Below, one piece after another: positions 1 through 9,426 of a stretch of DNA of 34,467 nt. The position numbers and the translations under genes were made by a program. Below the pieces are notes generated by a model. The model was given only the letters and a program-made list of their open reading frames with translations, made no database searches and had not been told where the DNA came from. Source of the stretch: an uncultured Paracoccaceae bacterium (GTDB lineage: Bacteria; Pseudomonadota; Alphaproteobacteria; Rhodobacterales; Rhodobacteraceae); assembly GCA_937995865.1 (NCBI GenBank), contig CALKJA010000126.1, positions 1 through 34,467 on the forward strand, read 5' to 3'. Position 1 is the stretch's first letter; every line of letters begins with the position of its first letter.

Positions 1-1044
<1,044 letters not shown>

Positions 1045-1137
1045 GCCTGACTCCTTGCTCGTAAGGTTGCCGTTGGTCTACGCGCGCGCAACAGAAGGGT
1101 CAACGACAACTGGCTTGCCTGCGGCGAAACGGTGCGC

Positions 1138-1305
1138 CTAAGACCAGTGCCCGATCCACAACACACAGGGTTGGCTCAAACGTTCAGGGACGATCAATGG
1201 ATTGACGCTTAGTGCGCTTGCAACGTCAATCGGGGCGTTCTCATCCACAAAGTACAGCTCAAGTTCTGTAGGATAGCCCATAGCCAATCGCTCTTCTTCA
1301 GCCAT
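1138..1305 (-). CDS. small unknown ORF, possibly the severed C-terminus of the upstream gene
   Basis: This 55-residue acidic ORF begins MAEEERLAMGYPTELELYF and ends WIGHWS. I do not recognise it. It lies in exactly the same frame as the ORF at 1321-1683. Between that ORF's TGA and this ATG there are only five codons (EQVSE), none a stop, so reading through the single TGA would give one protein of about 181 residues. It may therefore be the C-terminal part of an ancestral gene cut by a nonsense mutation, or a separate coupled small gene. There is no clear Shine-Dalgarno before its ATG, which favours the first reading slightly. Confidence 0.4.
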   Translation of the reverse strand: MAEEERLAMGYPTELELYFVDENAPIDVASALSVNPLIVPERLSQPCVLWIGHWS

Positions 1306-1320
1306 TTCGCTTACTTGTTC

Positions 1321-1683
1321 TCAGATGTCCCACTCAATCTCAGTGGGTTCGCCTTGCTCGAAAATCAGTTCCCTGCCAACAAATGCAAAGCCCCGTTCTA
1401 AGGTGCCCTTCCGGGCGATCATCCAGTCAATAAAATCCGCAACGCGGTAGCTGCCATAGTAGTGACACTCCCCCGCATCTTTAGAAATCGCCATAAGCTT
1501 TTGCGCCAGAGAATCCGCACGTTCGGCGGTATCAAGCGCAGCATTAAGCCCGATTGGGGCCAATACCCAACCATCAATAGGCGGCAAAAGCGCAATATGC
1601 CCTTCGGAGCGCTTGTAGATATTAACTTCCCAGGCCCCTGCACGCAGACCTTTTACATCAAGCATCTGCGCCGTTGTTTCCAC
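1321..1683 (-). CDS. hypothetical protein, 120 residues
   Basis: This soluble-looking protein has no signal peptide or membrane segment and is of unknown family. It contains RAGAWEVNIYKRSEGHIALL near the N-terminus and YRVADFIDWMIARKG in the C-terminal third, and ends EPTEIEWDI. The annotated start is GTG at 1683; an ATG at 1665 (MLDVKGLRAG) is an alternative. A stop codon lies eight codons upstream of the GTG, so the N-terminus cannot extend far. It sits between the liu cluster and nuoA, on the same strand as both. See the in-frame continuation at 1138-1305. Confidence 0.6.
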   Translation of the reverse strand: METTAQMLDVKGLRAGAWEVNIYKRSEGHIALLPPIDGWVLAPIGLNAALDTAERADSLAQKLMAISKDAGECHYYGSYRVADFIDWMIARKGTLERGFAFVGRELIFEQGEPTEIEWDI

Positions 1684-1707
1684 GTCCGGTGCCCGAACAG
1701 CCAGTCA

Positions 1708-1743
1708 CCCGATCTTGTATCCAAATGCGGTCGGAAGATCGGG
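1708..1743. repeat. 9-bp perfect inverted repeat downstream of the liu cluster
   Basis: CCCGATCTT at 1708-1716 pairs perfectly with AAGATCGGG at 1735-1743, leaving an 18-base loop. It lies in the 146-bp gap between the last liu gene and the hypothetical gene at 1321-1683. No T-run follows on either strand, so it is not a standard intrinsic terminator. It could be an RNA stem that stabilises the liu mRNA 3' end, or an operator-like site. Nothing else recognisable is present in the gap. Confidence 0.4.
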
Positions 1744-1829
1744 CGCACGCGTCATATCAGGTACAACGGTCTGGGGTTTGGCAGCTGCCTTTGCCCGCAA
1801 TTTGGAGGCGATTCTACCAAATGGCTACA

Positions 1830-2609
1830 CTAGGCTTGCCAACTTGGTTCGCGCTTTTCAAAAAACGCAGCGATCCCCTCGCGGGCTTCGGGATCGTCCC
1901 AACGCGCAGCAAGGGCCCGAATTGATTTGTCGATCACTTCGCGATCAATGCGCGGTCCCAGTTCGCGCGCTTGACGCTTTGCATCCGCAACGGCACCCGG
2001 CGCGCAACTAAGATAAGGAGTTACCTCAGCTTCAATCGCGGCATCCAGATCCTCGGGCGCAACTGCGCGGGCCAACAGGCCAAGCCGGACGGCCTCTTGC
2101 GCCTCAAAAAGCCGCGCAGACATAAACACTGACCTTGTGTGCGCACCCAATCGAGCGGCGACATAAGGACCAATCGTTGCCGGGATCAGCCCCAATTTCG
2201 TTTCTGTGAGCCCCAATTTCCGGCCCGTGACGCCAATCGCAACATCACAGGCACTCACCACCCCAACACCTCCGCCAAAGGCATTCCCGTGGATCCGACC
2301 AATGACCGGAATGTTCAAGTTATAGAGGGATAAGAGCATGTTGGCCAACCGCCGCGCCTCGTGGTCGCGTTTGGCGGCCGTGGCCTTAAACTGTGAGCGC
2401 ATCCAGCCAAGATCGCCGCCCGCGCAAAAACTGCGCCCCCTGCCCGCCAACACCAGAACGCGGGTTTGCCCTCCCGGCTTAAGAGCATCTGCAAAATCGG
2501 TAATCGCATCCATCGCGGCGGCATTTAGGGCATTGTGTACGTCTGGCCGGTTCAGCCAAAGCGTTGTAACACCGCGCGCATCCGTTTTAAGTTCAATCTC
2601 AGCCGTCAC
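1830..2609 (-). CDS. liuC: enoyl-CoA hydratase/isomerase family, probable methylglutaconyl-CoA hydratase
   Basis: This 259-residue crotonase-fold enzyme is expected to hydrate 3-methylglutaconyl-CoA to HMG-CoA in leucine degradation. The oxyanion-hole segments are visible: GRGRSFCAGGDLGWM and GNAFGGGVGVVSACD, followed by ETKLGLIPATIGPYV, which supplies a catalytic-type Glu. The first of the two catalytic glutamates of classical hydratases (in the GGGCE motif) is replaced by Gly here (GGGVG). The start is taken as GTG at 2609, which overlaps the HMG-CoA lyase stop by 11 bases. The frame stays open further upstream, but there it runs inside the lyase gene and is non-coding in character. The neighbours (lyase, carboxylase, dehydrogenase) determine the substrate assignment. 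Confidence 0.88.
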   Translation of the reverse strand: MTAEIELKTDARGVTTLWLNRPDVHNALNAAAMDAITDFADALKPGGQTRVLVLAGRGRSFCAGGDLGWMRSQFKATAAKRDHEARRLANMLLSLYNLNIPVIGRIHGNAFGGGVGVVSACDVAIGVTGRKLGLTETKLGLIPATIGPYVAARLGAHTRSVFMSARLFEAQEAVRLGLLARAVAPEDLDAAIEAEVTPYLSCAPGAVADAKRQARELGPRIDREVIDKSIRALAARWDDPEAREGIAAFFEKREPSWQA

Positions 2610-3489
2610 GAGCAGTCTCCACAATTTCGCGCGCCAATCGCGCAACCTTGGCCAAGCAGGCTTCATCAACGCCCGTATCATAGCCCAGTTTGGCCAAATG
2701 CGCGGCCAGCTGTTCCGTTGCCAGATTACCCGGCGCACCCGGCGCATAGGGACATCCGCCAAGCCCGGCAACAGAGCTATCAAAGATCCGTAGACCTGCT
2801 TCAAGTGCCGCATCCACATTCTGCAACGCATGCCCGCCGGTATCGTGAAAATGCCCGGCAAGACGATGTGCGGGCCAGTGTTCAAGCACAGCGGTGAGCA
2901 TCGTGGTCACCCTTTCTGGCGTTCCTTGTCCAATCGTATCGCCCAAGGACAGCGTATCACAGCCCAACGCGCGCAACTTTTGCGCCACATGCGCCACAGA
3001 AGCGGGCGGCACCGCGCCCTCATAAGGGCAATCGGTCACGCAGCTGATGTATCCACGTATTTGAAGTGGCGCGCGCACCGTTTGGTCCCGCACTGCACTC
3101 AAAACTTGGCCAACACGGGTCAGGCTGTCTGCAACCGAACAATTTAGATTGGCTTGGCTGAAACCCTCGGTCGCAGAAACAAATACCGCAATCTCTTGGA
3201 CAAGCAGACCATCATCGGGCAGATCCATCAAACTGGACAAGCCGCGCATATTTGGCACAAGGATCGTAGCTGTAACGCCCGCAAGCGGGCCGGTTTGCGC
3301 AATCACACGCTCCGTATCCGCCATTTGCGGCACCCATTTCGGGCTGACTAAAGCCCCAACTTCGATGTGTTTTAAGCCAGAAGCCGCACAGGCCGTGATG
3401 AGGCGCACTTTATCCTCGACCGAGATCAACGCGGTTTCGTTTTGCAACCCGTCGCGCGGGCCAACCTCAACGATCTCAACGCGGTTCAT
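2599..3489 (-). CDS. liuE: hydroxymethylglutaryl-CoA lyase
   Basis: It cleaves HMG-CoA to acetoacetate and acetyl-CoA, the last step of leucine degradation, and is also named mvaB or hmgL. The 296-residue protein has the N-terminal barrel motif VEIVEVGPRDGLQNE with the catalytic Arg-Asp, the metal-binding GHFHDTGGHALQN, and the signature SVAGLGGCPYAPGAPGN with the active-site Cys. The ATG at 3489 is preferred over that at 3495, because it gives the ATGA overlap with the upstream GST stop that recurs in this operon, and because a GAG stands eight bases before it. It overlaps liuC downstream. Confidence 0.95.
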   Translation of the reverse strand: MNRVEIVEVGPRDGLQNETALISVEDKVRLITACAASGLKHIEVGALVSPKWVPQMADTERVIAQTGPLAGVTATILVPNMRGLSSLMDLPDDGLLVQEIAVFVSATEGFSQANLNCSVADSLTRVGQVLSAVRDQTVRAPLQIRGYISCVTDCPYEGAVPPASVAHVAQKLRALGCDTLSLGDTIGQGTPERVTTMLTAVLEHWPAHRLAGHFHDTGGHALQNVDAALEAGLRIFDSSVAGLGGCPYAPGAPGNLATEQLAAHLAKLGYDTGVDEACLAKVARLAREIVETARDG

Positions 3490-4124
3490 GGCCATGGCTC
3501 ATAGAAATCTTGGGTGTAGAGCTTTTCTGCACCGGGCAAAGCCGCTTGAAAACCGGGCCGCTCCGTAACACGCGCATACCATGCTGCCAGTTTTGGAAAG
3601 GGTTCAATCCGAGCAAAATGACCAGCCATATAGACCGCCTGCCCCACGCTGATATCCGCAGCGGAGAAATCACTCAGAAGATATTCCCCCAACTCCCCAT
3701 CAAGGGCAGCAAAACATTTCTCAAGCCGCTTCGCTTCAAGTTGCATGACGATTGGGGAGCGCTGAGAGTCTTCGCGCAGCACAACGTGTTGTTGTGTTAA
3801 AGCCGCGCTATGCTGCGAAATAGTCTCGGCAAAGTGCAACCATATGAGCCACTTGGCGCGCTCAGGGTGTTGGACATCGCGCCCAAGACCCGCAGACGGG
3901 AAGCGCTCGCAAAGGACTTCCGTGATTGCGCCGGTTTCCCAAATATAGGTCCCGTTTAGCTCAAGCGCGGGCACACGCCCGGCCGGGTTCAAAGCGCGGA
4001 AATCCGGACTGCGCAGCGATTTGTCGAATGGCCAAATCTGCACTTCGAACGGCTCGCCTAACTCATGCAAAAGCCACAAGGACCGCATTGAGCGGGTCTG
4101 TGGGCAATGATGCAGCCGGATCAT
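3486..4124 (-). CDS. glutathione S-transferase family protein
   Basis: This 212-residue protein has an N-terminal thioredoxin-like domain: MIRLHHCPQTRSMRSLWLLH, the cis-Pro region NPAGRVPALE and the glutathione-contact segment WETGAITEVLCERF. A helical C-terminal domain follows, with the N-capping-type DFSAADISVGQAVYM and PKLAAWYARVTERPGF. Start and stop both overlap neighbours by four bases (mccA stop at 4121, lyase start at 3489), so it is translated as part of the liu operon. Its substrate is unknown; from context it may detoxify or process an acyl-CoA-derived electrophile, but that is inference. Confidence 0.9.
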   Translation of the reverse strand: MIRLHHCPQTRSMRSLWLLHELGEPFEVQIWPFDKSLRSPDFRALNPAGRVPALELNGTYIWETGAITEVLCERFPSAGLGRDVQHPERAKWLIWLHFAETISQHSAALTQQHVVLREDSQRSPIVMQLEAKRLEKCFAALDGELGEYLLSDFSAADISVGQAVYMAGHFARIEPFPKLAAWYARVTERPGFQAALPGAEKLYTQDFYEPWP

Positions 4125-6043
4125 TCAAGCGTCTCCAATCGGACGATCGCAGTGCCGGCATCAACTTGCTCGCCAGCCTTGGCCAAAACATCCGCTACCA
4201 CCCCATCGCGGGGCGCTCGCAGCGTGTGCTCCATTTTCATCGCCTCAAAGATCGCAAGCGGATCCCCTTGCGCCACGCTTTGACCTGGATGGGCCATGAC
4301 ATCGCGCAAAAGGCCGGGCATCGGCGCCTCGATCACATCGGCGCCGGACGTATCGGACGCCACGGCCAGCGGATCAGGCACATCAAACACATAGGGCGTT
4401 CCGTAAAAGACGGTCACTTGGGTGGGGTCACGGTGGATCACGGCCGGGGTCGGAGCGCCATTGATCCACCAGCGACCACCAGACCAAGCGACTTGGGTGC
4501 CGTCCACCTCTGCACCGCTTGCGCGGAACGTCACAGACAAGGCGTGATCGATATCCCCGAACCGCAGGTGGGCGATATGGGCGAGCGGGGTCCATAGGGC
4601 AAAGCCCAAGCCATTTGGAAGACCCTCACCAAACCCCAAAGCGCCCAGCGCGGCCAAGGCACGGGTCTTTGAACATGGCATCGGGTTCGCTGCCAAGCGA
4701 TCACCCGCGCGTGCAATCAGCCCCGTATCCACCTGCCCAGAAACAAAATCTGGCACTTTGGCCAAGCGGCGCAAGAAGCCCAGGTTGGTGACCGTTCCGG
4801 CCACCTGCGTCGCCCCGAGAGCCGCAACAAGCTTTCGCAACGCCTCGTCGCGATCTGCTCCATGCACAATCACTTTGGCAATCATCGGATCATAGAATGG
4901 GCTTATCGTATCGCCCTCGCGAACGCCGCTATCTGCACGTGCGTCATCGGGGAAACGCAGCCGCGTTAAGGTGCCAGTCGCCGGCAAAAAGCCCGCCGCT
5001 GCGTCTTCGGCATAAAGCCGCGCTTCAAAGGCATGCCCGCAAAGCGGTATCTGCTCCTGCTGCAAAGGCAAAGCCGCGCCGAATGCGACCAAAAGCTGCC
5101 ATTCAACAAGATCAATCCCGGTAATGGCTTCGGTTACGGGATGTTCGACCTGCAGCCGCGTGTTCATCTCCATGAAGTAGAAACGATCTGGGCGCAGGCC
5201 GTCTGTTGCATCCACGATAAACTCGACCGTGCCAGCCCCCGAATACCCAATCGCACGCGCGGCTTTAACGGCAGCCTCTCCCATTGCGGCGCGCATCTGG
5301 GGCGTCATACCGGGCGCAGGCGCTTCTTCGATCACCTTTTGATGGCGGCGCTGGAGCGAGCAATCGCGTTCATAAAGATGCAAGGCATCCGTGCCATCGC
5401 CAAAGACCTGCACCTCAATATGGCGCGGGGTGCCGACAAATTTCTCAACGAGAACATCGCCATTGCCAAAAGCGGCAAGCGCTTCAGAACGTGCGCTTGC
5501 TAAGGCGCCAGCAAAATCCGCGGATTGTTCAACTAGACGCATGCCTTTACCGCCGCCACCGGCAACGGCCTTGATCAGCACCGGAAACCCAATCTCTTGG
5601 GCCGACTGAGCAAGCACATCATCGGATTGATCCGAACCATGATAACCAGGAACAACAGGAACGCCCGCTTTCTCCATCAGCGCCTTGGCCGCGTCTTTGA
5701 GACCCATCGCGCGGATGGCCTTGGCAGACGGGCCAACAAAGGTGATCCCCGCAGCCTCGACCTTGTCTACAAATTCCGGGTTTTCTGACAAAAACCCATA
5801 GCCCGGATGGATCGCATCCGCGCCGCTTGCCCGTGCGGCATCAAGGATCGCATCTTGCCGCAGGTAGCTGTCCGCCGGTGTTTGCCCGCCTAATGCAACG
5901 GCATCATCACAGGCGGCCACATGGGCCGATCCTGCATCCACGTCAGAGTACACTGCCACCGTCCGAACACCCATTGAGCGCGCGGTTTGGGCGATGCGCA
6001 CAGCGATCTCACCCCGATTGGCAATCAGGAGCGTCCGGATCAT
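4121..6043 (-). CDS. liuD: methylcrotonyl-CoA carboxylase, biotin-containing alpha subunit
   Basis: This subunit (mccA) carboxylates its own biotin using ATP and bicarbonate. The partner beta subunit then transfers the carboxyl to 3-methylcrotonyl-CoA. In the 640 residues one sees the biotin carboxylase N-domain (TLLIANRGEIAVRIAQTARS), the ATP-grasp glycine loop at 162-168 (GGGGKGM), the catalytic segment MEMNTRLQVEHPVTEAITG, a linker, and a C-terminal biotinyl domain with EAMKMEH, where K603 should carry biotin. The domain order is that of acyl-CoA carboxylase alpha chains. It could be propionyl- or geranyl-CoA specific by sequence alone, but the flanking HMG-CoA lyase and isovaleryl-CoA dehydrogenase support methylcrotonyl-CoA. 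Confidence 0.95.
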   Translation of the reverse strand: MIRTLLIANRGEIAVRIAQTARSMGVRTVAVYSDVDAGSAHVAACDDAVALGGQTPADSYLRQDAILDAARASGADAIHPGYGFLSENPEFVDKVEAAGITFVGPSAKAIRAMGLKDAAKALMEKAGVPVVPGYHGSDQSDDVLAQSAQEIGFPVLIKAVAGGGGKGMRLVEQSADFAGALASARSEALAAFGNGDVLVEKFVGTPRHIEVQVFGDGTDALHLYERDCSLQRRHQKVIEEAPAPGMTPQMRAAMGEAAVKAARAIGYSGAGTVEFIVDATDGLRPDRFYFMEMNTRLQVEHPVTEAITGIDLVEWQLLVAFGAALPLQQEQIPLCGHAFEARLYAEDAAAGFLPATGTLTRLRFPDDARADSGVREGDTISPFYDPMIAKVIVHGADRDEALRKLVAALGATQVAGTVTNLGFLRRLAKVPDFVSGQVDTGLIARAGDRLAANPMPCSKTRALAALGALGFGEGLPNGLGFALWTPLAHIAHLRFGDIDHALSVTFRASGAEVDGTQVAWSGGRWWINGAPTPAVIHRDPTQVTVFYGTPYVFDVPDPLAVASDTSGADVIEAPMPGLLRDVMAHPGQSVAQGDPLAIFEAMKMEHTLRAPRDGVVADVLAKAGEQVDAGTAIVRLETLE

Positions 6044-6534
6044 TGTGAGCTCCCTTCTGCGATTTCAGCCTCGGCCCGGTACGAGCGGTAGCGGTGCCGA
6101 TAGATCAAGTTGGGGCGGTCGCCCTCGACAAGATGCATGATCACACCGGCCCCAATGATGGCATTCACAACCCCATAAGTGGCCAGTTCAGGCGATACAC
6201 CAACCGCCCCACCGCCAATCAACTGGATAAACCCAAAGCATTCACGCACGGCCAAGAGGATCGCCAACACATAGCCCCAAGGGCTGCGCGTGATTAGCAA
6301 CACGGCTGCAACAAGAAGCAGAACCGTAAAAATCCCACCGACCAAGCCGAACATTCCATTGGTTAAGAGGATCGCCGCTTCAAAAGCGCCGATTGCAGCG
6401 AACCAAACCGCGATCGCATAGATCACGATACCGGGGCGGCCTTTGGGATGCCCGGCTGCTTGGTTGGCCGTCACATATACCCAATGTCGGCCAAAGCTAT
6501 CGGGTTGAGTAAGGATCTTTTCAGGCTCGGACAT
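6040..6534 (-). CDS. four-helix membrane protein inserted between mccB and mccA
   Basis: This 164-residue protein has a hydrophilic N-terminus of about 33 residues, four predicted membrane segments (about 34-58, 61-83, 88-109 and 117-138), and a basic, tyrosine-rich C-terminal tail (NLIYRHRYRSYRAEAE). I recognise no enzymatic motif. It begins three bases after the mccB stop and its own stop overlaps the mccA start (ATGA), so it is translated between the two subunits of one carboxylase. A role linked to the carboxylase, to substrate uptake or to membrane anchoring is possible but not shown by the sequence. Confidence 0.85.
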   Translation of the reverse strand: MSEPEKILTQPDSFGRHWVYVTANQAAGHPKGRPGIVIYAIAVWFAAIGAFEAAILLTNGMFGLVGGIFTVLLLVAAVLLITRSPWGYVLAILLAVRECFGFIQLIGGGAVGVSPELATYGVVNAIIGAGVIMHLVEGDRPNLIYRHRYRSYRAEAEIAEGSSQ

Positions 6535-6537
6535 GGC

Positions 6538-8094
6538 TCACATTCTGAACACGCCAAAGCGCGTGTCTTCTATCGGGGCGTTCAGCGCTGCACGCAGCGA
6601 AAGCGCCAGCACCTCTCGGCTGTTGCGCGGATCAATAATGCCATCATCCCATAGGCGGGCTGAGGCATAGAGTGCATGAGATTGCTCTTCGAATTGGTCA
6701 ATTGTCGGCTGCTTAAAGGCGGCTTCGTCTTCGGCGCTCCATGTTCCGCCCTTACGCTCAATCGCGTCCCGGCGCACGGTCGCCAGCACGCCTGCCGCCT
6801 GCGAGCCCCCCATGACCGCGGTCTGAGATGTCGGCCAAGACCACAAAAAGCGCGGCTGGTACGCGCGGCCAGACATGCCATAATTCCCCGCCCCAAAAGA
6901 GCCGCCAACAATCAGTGTTATCTTGGGCACAGAGGTGCAGGCCACAGCCGTGACCATTTTTGCCCCGTGCCGCGCGATGCCTTCGGTTTCATATTTCCGG
7001 CCCACCATAAAGCCAGTGATATTCTGCAAAAAGACCAACGGAATTTTACGCTGGCTGCACAGCTCTACAAAATGCGCGCCCTTTTGTGCGGCTTCTGAAA
7101 AGAGCACTCCATTATTCGCGATGATCCCGCAGAGTATGCCTTCAATCCGGGCGAACCCGGTCACCAGTGTATCTCCGAAGCGTGGTTTGAACTCGTCAAG
7201 ACCATCGCCATCAACGATCCGCGAGATGACCTCGCGGATATCGTACGGCGTGCGCAGGTCTGACGGGATAACGTCAAACAGATCATCCATCGATTTCGCC
7301 GGAGGCGCGCCAGTCGCCGCAGGCTGTTCCAGCGGCTTAGCACCCAGATTCCGTACCGCTTCACGGACAAGTGCCAAAGCATGTGCATCGTCTTCGGCCA
7401 AATAATCTGCCACCCCGGACAACCGTGTGTGAACATCGCCGCCGCCCAGATCCTCAGCGGTGACCACTTCTCCTGTTGCGGCCTTCACAAGCGGCGGTCC
7501 CGCCAAGAAAATCGTGCCTTGGTCGCGCACAATGATCGAGACATCAGCCATCGCAGGCACATAGGCCCCACCCGCGGTGCACGATCCCATCACGGCGGCG
7601 ATTTGCGGGATGCCCACAGCGCTCATCCGGGCCTGATTATAGAAGATCCGGCCAAAGTGATCTCGGTCTGGAAAAACCTCATCCTGTTGCGGCAGGTTCG
7701 CACCGCCACTGTCCACAAGATAGATGCACGGCAGAAGGCATTCCTCGGCAATTTCTTGGGCGCGAAGATGCTTTTTGACGGTCATTGGGAAATAGGTGCC
7801 GCCCTTAACCGTCGCGTCATTGCAAATGATCATGCAATCGCGGCCATGAACCTGCCCCACACCGGCTACCACGCCCGCACAGGGCGCAGCGCCGTCATAC
7901 ATCCCATGTGCTGCCGTTGCGCCTACCTCAAGGAACGGCGACCCAGGGTCCAAAACCCCTGCCACCCGATCCCGCGGTAACATCTTGCCGCGCGCTACAT
8001 GGCGTTCGCGGGATTTTTCTCCTCCGCCTTGGGCGGCAGCTTGGGCGGCATCCGACACGAGTGCCAGTGCTGCTTCGTGATCTATCCGGCTCAT
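6538..8094 (-). CDS. liuB: methylcrotonyl-CoA carboxylase, carboxyltransferase beta subunit
   Basis: This subunit (mccB) transfers carboxyl from biotin to 3-methylcrotonyl-CoA. The 518-residue protein has both carboxyltransferase halves. The N-half has [20 protein letters not shown], the oxyanion segment [16 protein letters not shown] and [20 protein letters not shown]. The C-half has [31 protein letters not shown] and the terminal [14 protein letters not shown]. The start is ATG at 8094, overlapping the upstream gene's TGA; the ORF can be opened to 8163, but that extension lies inside the upstream gene. Its distance from mccA (one small membrane gene between) and the shared operon make the pairing secure. 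Confidence 0.96.
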   Translation of the reverse strand: MSRIDHEAALALVSDAAQAAAQGGGEKSRERHVARGKMLPRDRVAGVLDPGSPFLEVGATAAHGMYDGAAPCAGVVAGVGQVHGRDCMIICNDATVKGGTYFPMTVKKHLRAQEIAEECLLPCIYLVDSGGANLPQQDEVFPDRDHFGRIFYNQARMSAVGIPQIAAVMGSCTAGGAYVPAMADVSIIVRDQGTIFLAGPPLVKAATGEVVTAEDLGGGDVHTRLSGVADYLAEDDAHALALVREAVRNLGAKPLEQPAATGAPPAKSMDDLFDVIPSDLRTPYDIREVISRIVDGDGLDEFKPRFGDTLVTGFARIEGILCGIIANNGVLFSEAAQKGAHFVELCSQRKIPLVFLQNITGFMVGRKYETEGIARHGAKMVTAVACTSVPKITLIVGGSFGAGNYGMSGRAYQPRFLWSWPTSQTAVMGGSQAAGVLATVRRDAIERKGGTWSAEDEAAFKQPTIDQFEEQSHALYASARLWDDGIIDPRNSREVLALSLRAALNAPIEDTRFGVFRM

Positions 8095-8591
8095 TGGTTG
8101 CCCTCCCTTTGGCTCAACCACCGGGCCTGAGCGAAGGCCGCCCAGCCAAGCCTTTGCCGGCACATCGCTTCTTTTGATACACCGCGCGGAACTGAGAGGC
8201 TCGCCAAGTCAGGGCATTGCTCCTCAACCGATACCTGCGCGGGATTAAAGCTCTTTATCGAATAACTGGCGCCGTTAAGCTCAATCTTGTCGGCGATATT
8301 TTTTGGCGTAAGATCGGCCGCCGCCGCAAACATGGCGTTGCCATTGTGAGATCGGATTTGATTGTCCATGAGCGGGCACCACCCCGGAACAGCCGCTTCC
8401 AACGCATCATAGCAATGAGTAGCCAGCGATGGCGCGTCATAGTTCGCATAGCTGCGCGGGCGCACTGGCGCCGCTTTTGCGCACTCAAAAAACGCCGCGC
8501 GTGCTGCCGCGCCATCATCTTCTTGCGCGGTCACAGCACAAGCGGACGCGGCGAATACTGCCGCCCAAAGCACTGTTGATGACCGTTTCAA
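8091..8591 (-). CDS. exported protein of unknown function, cassette gene 4
   Basis: This 166-residue protein has an N-terminal signal peptide (about residues 1-22, ending near CAVTAQ). The mature part has six cysteines, in [38 protein letters not shown] and one earlier, which suits an oxidising periplasm with disulfides. The start codon is TTG at 8591, overlapping the previous gene's stop as TTGA, with GAGGG about seven bases upstream. The stop overlaps the mccB start. I do not recognise the family. It belongs to a run of four small envelope-type genes placed between liuA and mccB. Confidence 0.8.
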   Translation of the reverse strand: MKRSSTVLWAAVFAASACAVTAQEDDGAAARAAFFECAKAAPVRPRSYANYDAPSLATHCYDALEAAVPGWCPLMDNQIRSHNGNAMFAAAADLTPKNIADKIELNGASYSIKSFNPAQVSVEEQCPDLASLSVPRGVSKEAMCRQRLGWAAFAQARWLSQREGNQ

Positions 8592-9088
8592 CCCATGCCC
8601 TCGCGGCTTTCAAGATAAAGAGCTTGCCGAGCAGTTTCTTGCATCAAACAGCCGATTGAAGCCGGACCTCCGCCGGTGCCCCCGCCCCAAAGCGAACGCT
8701 CATAATCGCAAAACCGATCGCGAAACACGATCCATACGCGCTGCATATCACGAAGAGCATCCGCTTGTTTCGCGGCCTCCGGACTGTATTCCGCAATTTC
8801 GCGATCCATCGCCCGCGCTTGAGTTCTTACGGTGGCATAAGCCGCATTCAAGCGCATGTCCCAATAGGACCACTCGCGATCCAGACAGCCAGCCATCCCG
8901 ACCGTCGACATACCGCCGTCCGTAAGCTCCATGCACGCATTCGCGGACCGCCCAACGCAACGCTGCCGCGCCAAATCGTCCTGCTGAACGGCCACGCATG
9001 CCGCCGTCGCTTCTTCATCGAAAACCAGCTCTTGAGACGTCGCGGCAGGCGCGGCAAGGCCAATGAGAAGGGCCATAATAACTCGCAT
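8588..9088 (-). CDS. LprI/DUF1311-like periplasmic protein, cassette gene 3
   Basis: The protein has 166 residues with a signal peptide (MRVIMALLIGLAAPAATSQE). The mature part has the spacing typical of the lysozyme-inhibitor LprI (DUF1311) family: AACVAVQQDD, ANACMEL, GCLDREWSYWDMRLNAAYAT, then DMQRVWIVFRDRFCDYE and a final IGCLMQETARQALYL. Family members are described as envelope proteins, some inhibiting lysozyme; activity here is inferred only from the fold pattern. ATG at 9088 shares one base with the TAA of the preceding gene (TAATG). An in-frame upstream extension to 9184 exists but would run through that gene. The 3' end overlaps the next cassette gene. Confidence 0.85.
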   Translation of the reverse strand: MRVIMALLIGLAAPAATSQELVFDEEATAACVAVQQDDLARQRCVGRSANACMELTDGGMSTVGMAGCLDREWSYWDMRLNAAYATVRTQARAMDREIAEYSPEAAKQADALRDMQRVWIVFRDRFCDYERSLWGGGTGGGPASIGCLMQETARQALYLESREGMG

Positions 9089-9426
9089 TAAGAGTCCTCC
9101 AAAGTGCGGCGCGCAGCGTATTCCATGCCCCCATTGCGATTGATGCCGTAATAGAAGGCGGGCTCCCCCCCCGGTGGAGTGCATTGCACCTCAACCCAGA
9201 TCGCGCCGGTTTGGCCGGGAACGCCGACACAATCGGTGACAGCCGCACCTGCCTGCTCAATCGGCCCAATCTGGGCTGTGTGATCCGCGAGGTATTGCTT
9301 GGCATAGAATTCGATGACCGTGCCTTCGGTCACATTTTGCCGCTCAATACTGAGCTTAATGCCCGTATATCCTGCAATCAGGATAAGCATCACAAACGGC
9401 GCAAAGAGCATCCAACGCAAGTTCAT
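9088..9426 (-). CDS. single-pass membrane-anchored hypothetical protein, cassette gene 2
   Basis: This 112-residue protein begins MNLRWMLFAPFVMLILIAGY, an uncleaved-looking N-terminal membrane anchor, followed by a soluble domain. Two cysteines (in VTDCVGV and VQCTPPGG) could form a disulfide. The C-terminal segment FYYGINRNGGMEYAARR is distinctive, but I cannot tie it to a family. It starts with an ATGA overlap on the upstream gene and ends in a TAATG overlap with the LprI-like gene. The tight coupling indicates that the four cassette products are made together. Confidence 0.75.
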   Translation of the reverse strand: MNLRWMLFAPFVMLILIAGYTGIKLSIERQNVTEGTVIEFYAKQYLADHTAQIGPIEQAGAAVTDCVGVPGQTGAIWVEVQCTPPGGEPAFYYGINRNGGMEYAARRTLEDS

